From: an uncultured Candidatus Saccharibacteria bacterium
GTDB taxonomy: Bacteria; Patescibacteriota; Saccharimonadia; Saccharimonadales; Saccharimonadaceae
Assembly: GCA_948614045.1 (NCBI GenBank)
Contig: CAPFSK010000002.1
Location: forward strand, 1 to 64,000
Length of the DNA stretch: 64,000 nucleotides
Direction: 5' to 3'
Positions 50,790-59,056 of the stretch are shown piece after piece. The notes under the pieces are model-generated. The model did no database searches, was not told where the DNA came from, and worked only from the letters and a program-made list of their open reading frames with translations. Position numbers and translations under genes: made by a program. How positions within the stretch are numbered: the stretch's first letter is position 1; each line of letters starts with the position of its first letter.

Positions 50790-50966
50790 TAGAGCAAAAG
50801 AAGCCAGTCCGCACTTAGCCTAACCATAATCAGACTAATCCCTGCACTCACAATTTTTCCTCTGACTTTGAGAGTCTGGCTTCACGATCTTTCAAAAGGG
50901 AACTTATTACAACTGGAGCTTGACCTCAGATGTTGTAGTCGGGTCCCATGGAGCTTGCCCTCCACT
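50790..50966 (-). ncRNA. Structured RNA upstream of cassette 9 (copy B)
   Basis: Minus strand: extended -10 TGTGCTAAAAT (50972-50982), GGGACC, stem CTACAAC/GTTGTA enclosing GAGGTCAAGCTCC (50915-50927), GTTCCC and TGAAAGATCGTGAA (50881-50894). Motif spacing matches copy A within one base while stem sequences covary. CGATCTTTC after the cassette (minus strand) can pair with GAAAGATCG here. Confidence 0.6.
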
Positions 50967-51031
50967 TCTTCATTTTAGCACACCGTAAAATCATAAAACG
51001 TGCTACAATATATGAGACTCGAAGGAGGAAA

Positions 51032-51631
51032 ATGAAGAATTCTAAGATTACGCGTAAAATTACCCAGGGCGTCTATGTCCTGACTACTCAGGGAGGGGGC
51101 TGTATTGTCGACGCAGTCTCCCGTGCCAGTGCCGGCGACCAGCCGTTGATTTCGGTTGCAGTTGCGAAGACGAATCATTCCCATAAGCTACTCGCCGAAA
51201 ACGACAAGTTCGCCCTCTCGGTTCTTGGCGAAGATGCGGACCCTGAAATCATCCAGACTTTTGGCTTTAATTGCTCTAAAGATTGTGATAAGTTCGCTAA
51301 GTGCGAGACCGGAGAAGTCGATGGTGTTCCAGTCATCAAAGCTTCGCTCGGCTACATGCTCTGCGAGAAAGTTGATGCGATTGATACCGAGACGCATACG
51401 CTTTATATTGGGCGGATGGTTGAGGGTGATATTTTTTCAGATGCGAGGCCTATGAGCTATGCTTATTACCAAGAACATAAGGGCAAGTTGACTAAAACCC
51501 AGAGTGAGCAGGGAAAGACCGCTTGGGTTTGTACGGCCTGTGGCTACGTTTACTATGGCGATGAAGTGCCAGACGATTATAAATGTCCGCTTTGCGGCCT
51601 TGGGAAAGATTATTTTAAAAAGAAAGTTTAG
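51032..51631 (+). CDS. Flavin reductase - rubredoxin fusion
   Basis: I start at the ATG at 51032 (AAGGAGG upstream; a TACAAT -10 lies near 51003). Residues 1-150 are an FMN-binding flavin-reductase-like split barrel (VDAVSRASAGDQPLISVAVAK). Residues ~158-199 are a rubredoxin with CTACGYVYYGDEVPDDYKC PLCG, i.e. two C-x2-C iron ligand pairs. Such high-molecular-weight rubredoxins pass electrons to flavodiiron O2/NO reductases in anaerobes. No partner is in the window; oxidative-stress defence is inferred. Confidence 0.9.
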   Translation: MKNSKITRKITQGVYVLTTQGGGCIVDAVSRASAGDQPLISVAVAKTNHSHKLLAENDKFALSVLGEDADPEIIQTFGFNCSKDCDKFAKCETGEVDGVPVIKASLGYMLCEKVDAIDTETHTLYIGRMVEGDIFSDARPMSYAYYQEHKGKLTKTQSEQGKTAWVCTACGYVYYGDEVPDDYKCPLCGLGKDYFKKKV

Positions 51632-51646
51632 CCATCGAAGACCCCG

Positions 51647-51674
51647 AAAGACCCCCATCAGGGGGTCTTTTTCT
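51647..51674. terminator. Bidirectional terminator
   Basis: AAAGACCCCC (51647-51656) / GGGGGTCTTT (51661-51670), loop ATCA. Confidence 0.9.
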
Positions 51675-51677
51675 GGC

Positions 51678-54482
51678 CTAGTATCTCGGCGCCAGCTCGC
51701 GGCTATACGTTTCATTATAACTCGAGCCATATCTCGAAGCTTGAGCATAGCCCCAGAGGTAACTATCCGCACGCAAGTTAAATACTTCTGCCGAACTCTG
51801 GCGCGTTGAGTACCCAGTGGCGCCATTCGTCGCCAACCCTCTGCTCATCTGCGCCTGCGAGTCTGCTCCAAATGTCCGATTCAGCTTCATGCTGCCCGCT
51901 ACTACTGGCCCGTTGAAGACTAACTGTTGCGTACATGTATTACCCGCATTCCCTACGCCATCGCTTGTCGTTCCAGTACCACCGGCCGTGCCTTCTGCAT
52001 AATCTACGCAAGTATTGACTTCGCCCTTGGCGATAATCCAAGCGTCAATCCGCGTCACATCACTTTTTACTTTGACGTTATTTGCGAAAATAATCGTCTG
52101 CGGCAAACTCCGTACATTATAATTTGTATCATCGTTCGCAGAATTATTAACGTAACTTCCACTCGCGCTACTAATCGTAATATCCGTATTGCTGTCTCCG
52201 ATAACTGTCACTCCTGCCGCCGGATCACTACCTACTTTTTCTAGGTATGCCGTCAATCGCGTTCGGAACGCGCTCGAGCTCAGGTTTGATCCCGCACCCG
52301 CTAGGTTGCATCCAACATTGGAAATCGTGAGTGGCGAATTCGTCGACCAAGGCGAAGTTGCGTTATTGCAAACTGCGTCGTTTGTCGATGTTAAGCCCGT
52401 CCCGTTACTAATACTTGCGCCCGAAGCAATCGCCTTACTTTTATCCATCTTGCCAGTCGACGCCGCCAGATATTCTGACCATGAACCGTAGAGATTGCGC
52501 GAATCGCCTGCTACAGGCATGCCTTCGGCGTTTTCTAGCTGGGTGCTTCCGGCCGGAGTCATGTACCCCAGCGTTGGTCCGAGTCCACTAATCAAATGCC
52601 GTTTCGCGAGCGACATTATAATGCTGTAACCTTGATTATCCTGACTAGAAACTAGTAAACTCCCATTCCAAAACGCCGTTGTCGGCCTTTTGGCGATCGT
52701 CCGGCAGGCTGGCTGCGCAACATAGGTATAGTCCTTTGCTGGTTCCGAGGTGTAAGTTACGCTGCTCGCACCATTCGCCTTAATGCCGTAAAAATATCGG
52801 AACTTATAGCCGAACGAGTTGCAGTACTTCTGCCCAATATCATCCGGCACGGCCACGGTCGCCGTCTCGCTAGTCGTGTCGCTGCCTGACGCCCCGTTTT
52901 CGGCTCTATCCGCATAATCGACCGTATAGCGTGTCAGCCGACTACAAGCAAGTGGTTGCGGATTCCGCCCCCAGAATAGATTACATAGGGCCGTCCCTTT
53001 GAACCTCGCTGCCCCTGCGACTAGGCTTGCATCATATGAAATTCCTGCGCCATGATTAAATACCACTGCTTCCTTGCCGATTAGGCGCCGTGTTTTGACT
53101 CCGTTCGCCGCACCGCTAATCGCCAGCGTTGCATCTTCTCCTGCTAGCATTGCGTATTCTGATCCCGCTGATGCCCCTAGCCCCACATTCGCTTGAGCCA
53201 GAGGATCCTTGCCGTTCTCGTCTGAACCCATATATGTAATATAGGCACAGGCTTGTGAATTCGCAGCGTTTTTACCGCCTTCGACAATCCAGTTGTAACC
53301 GGCGCCAGCCAGACCATTCACGACGAAGTCGACGTATTTTTTCTCGTACCTCACGCGCCGGCAAACTCGCTTCGTTTTCCCGCTGTCAGCTGCTGCAAAC
53401 TGCACGGTCACCGTATCGTTTCCGATTGTCGCTCCGCTATTCTGGCTTTCTTTTCCACTCGGCGAGGTCCAAGTCCCGGTCGCTCCACGCTTATCTTGCC
53501 AGTCTTTATTCGCCCAAGCATCCCCGCTCTCTGTGCCGGATTTCGTTCGAATTTTCCAATCTACTGACGGCGCCTGTACGGTGTCATTTGCGCCAAATGG
53601 ATTAGTTACTTCGTAGAATAATTCATGTTTGAAGTTGACTGTCACATTAGCTTCATCCGTACTAATCTCGACTCATGCTGACCCGTCGGCGGCGCTAGTC
53701 GCACTGTAGCCGGATATATCTGAACCTTGCTCAGGAATTTCAACTGTAGACTTGGAGTAAAAACGGTTTTTGTTTTCGTCATTCGTCGTATCATTGATAA
53801 TTGCACGAACTTCAGACGGGTCGCTACCGCAACCTTGCCCCGAGATATTAAAGCATCGATAAACTTGCACTGTACGTCGACAGTCTTTCGCTCCGTTTGA
53901 CAAGTCGGTACAAGTACTATCTGAAGATGAGAAGAATGTATCCAAATCGGTAATTGTATTCCCGCCAAGACTACCTCCTCCGGACCATTCGTATTGCGTT
54001 TGCGTATAACCGCGCGGAATCGAACGGCTCTGGTAGGTGATTCCTGGAATTGAGCTACCACTACTATCGCGCAAGTCCGTATCGACGGCTGTAACTTGGT
54101 ATGGAACTTCGGTATTATGTCCGCACCCGTATACCATCCCATGAATATCAAAAGTTGCCGTCCTATCGCGTCCGCCGACTTCGCGATTTGCCAGCACTAA
54201 TGCTTGACCTGGACCACCCCCAGCAGCGTTGCTAATCCATAGGGCTCCCCAGCGCAGACCTGTGTTATTTCGACAGTTCGTACAGGCACTTTGGACTGCT
54301 GGAATTCCGCCTACTGCTACGCCGCCTAAAACCGCTTGCTCCTCGCAGCCATCGGCATTGGCTGCCGCAAGAGCCTGGCGCGGGTGCGCTATTAGCATTG
54401 GCAAGCTCAGAATAGCCATCAACGCTAAAGCAATAGCTATGTAGTGAGTAGTGCGTTTCGCGATTTGTTGTTCAATTTTCAT
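51678..54482 (-). pseudogene. Large secreted surface protein interrupted by an in-frame TGA
   Basis: Start at the ATG at 54482 (GGAGTGGG upstream): a membrane/signal helix (about 12-35, ending near HPRQALA), then a Cys-containing external region to residue 269, stop TGA (53673-53675). The same frame continues without a gap (V-E-I-S-T-D-E-A-N-V-T-V...) for about 665 residues to 51678. Both halves have the same Ser/Gly/Ala/Thr/Asn-rich composition with Cys pairs and no ribosome site restarts the second. So it is one gene of about 935 codons with a nonsense codon, a read-through product, or a sequence error. It has no recognised enzymatic domain; its role is probably on the cell surface. Confidence 0.7.
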
Positions 54483-54483
54483 C

Positions 54484-55200
54484 CTATCCCACTCCGTTTG
54501 TATCAATCATTGTATTATTTTCAATAAACTCCTCGCACCGCTCCGCTTTTTCTGGCTCTTCAAGACTATTCCAGGCATTTACCATCGCATTACAGTAAGT
54601 CAGAGCCTCGTCCAGCGGTAAATCATCAGGATTAATCCCGTCTCCGACTTCAACTACACGCTCCGGGTAACTATTCGCTGCATAAAATAACATTTCGGCA
54701 ATTGTGATGCGATTGCGATCGTCAATGGTTGCCGCTTCGTTCTTCTGTTCTTCATAATACTCTACTGCGCCTTCAATATTCTGTTCGTCGCTGTCGTCTG
54801 ATTCTGTATTGTAAATTTTATTCGCGCTGGTTTGAATATCCTTGATTGTTTCATCCTGCAAAAAAGTCATTTCCTCTGGTTCCGGCCGGCTCAACGTTGC
54901 AATAATCCACCAAGTCCCCAGCCCAGTCAACAAGATTAGCAAGCCTACGATTAAGATAATCGAAATCATCTTTCGTGTTTTCTCGTTCTGCTTTTTCCGC
55001 TCAGCTGCCCGCGCCTTATGCTCCTTGAACGGGTCTTCCTGCCGCGCAGTGATTTTTCCAATCTCCGACGATCGAAACTGAATATTAGACTCTTGACTCG
55101 TATCCGTACCTTGTGCGTCAGGCGCCACTGACACACTCCCAGCCTTAGTAGCTGTTTGCGCAGCACCAGAAACCGGGCTACTATTAGACGGCTCGCTCAT
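54484..55200 (-). CDS. Single-pass membrane protein, 238 aa
   Basis: Start at the ATG at 55200 (CGAGGAGGTAG upstream) rather than in-frame codons farther up. A Ser/Thr/Gln-rich cytoplasmic head (1-65), a basic stretch, one membrane helix (about 77-100, MISIILIVGLLILLTGLGTWWII), then an acidic helical external domain (AVEYYEEQKNEAATIDDRN). The TTGTCG-17-TATAAT promoter is at 55238-55266 (minus). Its stop overlaps the start of the surface-protein gene, so they are cotranscribed and may assemble together. Confidence 0.75.
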   Translation of the reverse strand: MSEPSNSSPVSGAAQTATKAGSVSVAPDAQGTDTSQESNIQFRSSEIGKITARQEDPFKEHKARAAERKKQNEKTRKMISIILIVGLLILLTGLGTWWIIATLSRPEPEEMTFLQDETIKDIQTSANKIYNTESDDSDEQNIEGAVEYYEEQKNEAATIDDRNRITIAEMLFYAANSYPERVVEVGDGINPDDLPLDEALTYCNAMVNAWNSLEEPEKAERCEEFIENNTMIDTNGVG

Positions 55201-55315
55201 TCTACCTCCTCGAACCTTACTTGTAATGGTTAAAACGATTATAGTACGATTTTTATTGATCGACAAGTCTGAGTTTTGTGAACCTGTTGTGCTAAAATGA
55301 TTCCAAGGAGTTTTT

Positions 55316-56269
55316 ATGAAAGTTGAAGAATTTACAATTAGAAGTCAGCACGATGGTCTCGAATTGGGCGTCAGCCTGCGCATTCCAGAACACCCAATCG
55401 GGATTTTACAGTTAGTACACGGTATGGCGGAACATCGCGAACGCTATCATGATTTTATGGATTACTGTGCGGCGCAAGGTTTTATTGTTTTGATTCATGA
55501 CCATCGTGGCCATGGTGCCAGCGTTAAATCCGAAACAGATTATGGCTATTTTTATCAGGATGGCGCACAGGGAATTATTGACGACGTACATCAGCTTACG
55601 CTCTATCTGCGTGAGCGCTTCCCTGGATTGTCACTGACGCTGTTCGGTCATAGTATGGGCTCGTTAGTTGTGCGTTGCTACGCGAAAAACTACGACGTTG
55701 ATATTGACCGTTTGATTGTTTGCGGATCGCCAAGTAAACGCTTCGGAGCCGGCGCTGGGCGTCTCGTGGTCAAACTATTAAAAGCTCTCAAGGGCGAACA
55801 CTATCGCAGTCCACTTGTTCAAAACTTGTCCTTTAGCGGATATAACGAAAGGTCTGCCAAGCTCGCTCGTCAGAACGGCGAAACTGTCAGTCTTGCTAAG
55901 CACTACCCTAGCGAAAGCTCCTGGATCGTCAGTGACCCGGAAGTTGTGGCGGCCTATGACGCTGACGCGCGCGACGGCTTCGTCTTCACGCTCAACGGTT
56001 TTGAGAATCTATTTAGCCTTATGAAAACCGCCTATAGTAAATCTGGCTGGAAAGTTGACCGCCCCGATTTGCCAATTTTCTTCATCGCCGGCGCGAACGA
56101 CCCCTGCATTATCAGCCAAAAAGATTTTCAGAAGGCAGTTAATTTTATGCGCGACCGCGGTTATCTTGACGTGAAGAGTAAACTTTATCCCGGCATGCGT
56201 CATGAGATTTTGAATGAAAAGGATAAACAGCAAGTTTGGTCGGACATTGTTGACTTTATCAAGAAATAG
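55316..56269 (+). CDS. Monoacylglycerol lipase / lysophospholipase-type hydrolase
   Basis: Alpha/beta hydrolase, 317 aa: LVHGMAEHRERY (oxyanion), DHRGHGAS, nucleophile GHSMGS (about 116-121), acid in FIAGANDPC and catalytic His in PGMRHEILNE. This pattern (HGMAEHxxRY, DxRGHGxS) is that of the PldB/monoglyceride lipase group. CPR cells cannot make fatty acids, so scavenging of host lipids is a reasonable inference. Ribosome site AAGGAG. Confidence 0.9.
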   Translation: MKVEEFTIRSQHDGLELGVSLRIPEHPIGILQLVHGMAEHRERYHDFMDYCAAQGFIVLIHDHRGHGASVKSETDYGYFYQDGAQGIIDDVHQLTLYLRERFPGLSLTLFGHSMGSLVVRCYAKNYDVDIDRLIVCGSPSKRFGAGAGRLVVKLLKALKGEHYRSPLVQNLSFSGYNERSAKLARQNGETVSLAKHYPSESSWIVSDPEVVAAYDADARDGFVFTLNGFENLFSLMKTAYSKSGWKVDRPDLPIFFIAGANDPCIISQKDFQKAVNFMRDRGYLDVKSKLYPGMRHEILNEKDKQQVWSDIVDFIKK

Positions 56270-56311
56270 CCGCTGGTAGACAAAACTCTCCATCACCCTT
56301 ATACTAATCGT

Positions 56312-58852
56312 ATGACGAATTTTTATAATCAGACCGTAAAAGCAACCTTGGCGGACTTTTCCGTTGATCCTGAAATTGGCCTTACCGAGAAGGAAGTTTT
56401 AAAACGCCAAGAAAAATATGGCAAAAATTCGCTTCATGTTCGCGAAACCCCGCTTTGGCGCAAGTTAATCGAGCCGTTTCTGGATGTCTTCATGGTGATT
56501 TTGGTCGCCGCTTTTATTCTGTCGGCAGTGCAGCAGGACTGGATTGAGACGATTGCGATTGGAGTTATTATCATTGCTGACACCGCTATATATTATATTC
56601 AGCGCTTCTCGACTGACCGTATTCTTCGTTCGCTACAAAACAGTACGAAGCAGGCCGTTGCTGTAATTCGCGACGGCACAGAGCAGGCGCTGGATGCATC
56701 TGAACTTGTACCGGGTGACATCGTGATTTTGCGCGAGGGTGATCGGATTCCGGCCGACGGGCGCATTGTTAAAGAATCTGGACTGCTAGCCGACGAGGCA
56801 ATGCTGACCGGCGAATCCGAAGCAATTGCCAAGGATGCTCGTGCGATTTCTGGTATGAAAAAAGTCTATGAACAGCGCAATATGGTCTTTTCTGGATCTT
56901 TCGTCCTAACCGGTAGCGGACGATTCGTTGTCACGGCAACTGGTGATGACACTGAGTATGGCCGCATCGCTTCGCTTGCCTCTTCGGTAGAAGAAAGTAG
57001 TCCGATTTCCGAAAAGATTAACCAACTTGTCGTCAAGATTGCTATCGTAGTTGTCGTTTTAGCAATTATCGTCCTCGTCGTGCAATTAGTCGACGGGATC
57101 GAAATTTTCAGTGCGTTGAAATTCACGCTTGCTATGATTGTCTCGGCCGTGCCAGAAGGATTACCGATTGCGATCTCGATTATTTTGGCGCTCTGTGCGA
57201 AGCGCATGGCACGCAAGCAGGCCCTAATTAAGGAATTGAAAGCAATTGAATCAATCGGCATCGTGACGACGATTGCCAGCGATAAAACCGGCACTCTGAC
57301 CGAGAATCGACTGGAGCTACGCGAAGTTTGGTCGCCTAGTGGCGCTGCGAATTTCCGCAAGCATCTCGCTCGTACGGCCCTTTGCGAAGCAACGCTGATT
57401 GATGCTGAGGGCGGCTCGACTCCGGCTGACCCGCTCGACGTTTCGATCATTAGTTATCTCGCTAGCTGGAAACTTGATTGCAATAAACTCGAACCGTTAC
57501 GTTCTTATGCCTTCGACCAAGGTTTGAAACTTTCTGGTAATTTGTACCGCGGCGAAGATGGCAAGCTTGAACTTGCGGTGAAGGGTGCACCGGAGACGAT
57601 TATCAATCGTTCTAGGCTTACAGCTGCTGAGCGTGAGAAGATCGAACTGAAGCTAAATGAACTTGCCGGCAAGGGTTACAAAGTCGTCGCTATTGCCAGC
57701 GGCCAAATCAACAGTGAAATCAACGAACTTGGTCGGTTGAACAAAGATGATAAATTCCAGTTTGAAGGCTTTATCGCGATTGCCGATGCTATTCGCCCTG
57801 AGGCTGCCCGCGCCATCAAACAAAACGCCAAAATGGGCGTAAAAACGAAAATGGTCACCGGCGACCACGCTGGTACGGCGTATACGATTGGCCGCGAGCT
57901 TGGTCTAGCGCACGATATTTCCGAGGTTCTTGACTGTTCAAAATTAGGTAATATTGCTGATGAGGATTTGACTGATATGGTGAAATCGGTGACGGTTTTC
58001 GCCCGTGTGACACCAGAAGATAAATTCCGTATTTTGAATGCGATCAAACAGAGCGAAATTTGTGCGATGACCGGCGATGGCGTTAATGACGTTCCGGCTC
58101 TCGTCGGTGCTCATGTCGGGATTGCGATGGGGGATAGTCCATCGGTCGTCCAAGACGCTGGAGACATAGTCCTTCTGGATAATAATTTCAAAAATATTAC
58201 GGAGGCGATCCGCGAGAGTCGGACGGTCTTAGCTAATATCCGACGCATGCTCGGTTATCTCCTCGCGACCAATGCCGGCGAGGCTCTGACGATGATCGGC
58301 TCACTCGTGCTTTTCGGCGAGCAAATGCTGACTCCGATTCAAATCCTTTGGATTAACCTCGTCACCGATTCGCTACTCGTGATTCCTCTCGGTCTCGAAC
58401 CGGACGAGTCGCAGATCCTGCGTCGTAAGCCGCAGCCGAAGGATGCCCCGATTTTACCGACTAGTATGGTAATTCGCATGATTATTATTGCTGTACTGAT
58501 GTCGGGGATGACTCTTGGTACGTATTTCATTACGAAACTCGTCCTTGGTTCAGCGGAACAGGCTAATACACTTGCCTTCACGGCTCTAGTTGTTATGCAG
58601 TGGAGCAGCGCGATTTCAGCGCGCGGGCTTTATGAGTCGGCTTGGCAGCGCCTTAAAGTGCGCCATCATGGTTTCTGGTGGGCGCTGCTAGTTGCAGTCT
58701 TGCTCCAGATTTCGGCAATTTTCGGTCCGCTTGCCGTCCTCGCTGGTACGGTCGCAACGCCACTAATCGCAATTATCGTGACGGCTCTAGTTGCCTTCGT
58801 GGTGCCGCTTGTAGTAATCGAGCTATACAAGAAATTCCAGCGCCAAGAATAA
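56312..58852 (+). CDS. P-type cation ATPase, P2 (Ca2+-type)
   Basis: 846 aa. N-terminal cation-ATPase domain, MLTGESEAIAK (A-domain TGES), VSAVPEGLP in M4 (P2-type ion site), phosphorylation motif DKTGTLTEN (Asp324), KGAPE, TGDGVNDVPAL hinge, and four C-terminal helices. The PEGLP motif fits Ca2+ or Mn2+ pumps (PMCA/SERCA-like or PMR1-like). TATACT (56300-56305) is 6 nt before the ATG: leaderless. Confidence 0.93.
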   Translation: MTNFYNQTVKATLADFSVDPEIGLTEKEVLKRQEKYGKNSLHVRETPLWRKLIEPFLDVFMVILVAAFILSAVQQDWIETIAIGVIIIADTAIYYIQRFSTDRILRSLQNSTKQAVAVIRDGTEQALDASELVPGDIVILREGDRIPADGRIVKESGLLADEAMLTGESEAIAKDARAISGMKKVYEQRNMVFSGSFVLTGSGRFVVTATGDDTEYGRIASLASSVEESSPISEKINQLVVKIAIVVVVLAIIVLVVQLVDGIEIFSALKFTLAMIVSAVPEGLPIAISIILALCAKRMARKQALIKELKAIESIGIVTTIASDKTGTLTENRLELREVWSPSGAANFRKHLARTALCEATLIDAEGGSTPADPLDVSIISYLASWKLDCNKLEPLRSYAFDQGLKLSGNLYRGEDGKLELAVKGAPETIINRSRLTAAEREKIELKLNELAGKGYKVVAIASGQINSEINELGRLNKDDKFQFEGFIAIADAIRPEAARAIKQNAKMGVKTKMVTGDHAGTAYTIGRELGLAHDISEVLDCSKLGNIADEDLTDMVKSVTVFARVTPEDKFRILNAIKQSEICAMTGDGVNDVPALVGAHVGIAMGDSPSVVQDAGDIVLLDNNFKNITEAIRESRTVLANIRRMLGYLLATNAGEALTMIGSLVLFGEQMLTPIQILWINLVTDSLLVIPLGLEPDESQILRRKPQPKDAPILPTSMVIRMIIIAVLMSGMTLGTYFITKLVLGSAEQANTLAFTALVVMQWSSAISARGLYESAWQRLKVRHHGFWWALLVAVLLQISAIFGPLAVLAGTVATPLIAIIVTALVAFVVPLVVIELYKKFQRQE

Positions 58853-58923
58853 CTAGGCGAAACCCCTTTAGCAGCCGTTTAAGCATAAACAATTTCGTTG
58901 TAATTAATACAACACATTTTACA

Positions 58924-58976
58924 TTGACACCCCACATCTAGTGTCTTAAAATAAATATAGACACTACATATAGCGT
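58924..58976 (+). promoter_or_regulatory. nrdD promoter with tandem NrdR boxes
   Basis: TTGACA (58924-58929), 17 bp, TAAAAT (58947-58952). Two 16-bp NrdR-like boxes, ACCCCACATCTAGTGT (58929-58944) and ACACTACATATAGCGT (58961-58976), begin 32 bp apart (three helical turns), covering the spacer and the start region. NrdR repression of class III RNR is expected. Confidence 0.85.
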
Positions 58977-59056
58977 CAGACAATTACAATCAATAACAAT
59001 TAATAATAATCAAAAATAAAAATATCACTAGGTACAAAGAGGAGGTAATATTTTTT

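Noticed and set aside
51678..54482. Alternative genetic code (UGA read as Gly)
   Set aside because: Many genes here end properly at UGA and overlap their neighbours there, so the code is standard; the single in-frame UGA is treated as a local oddity.
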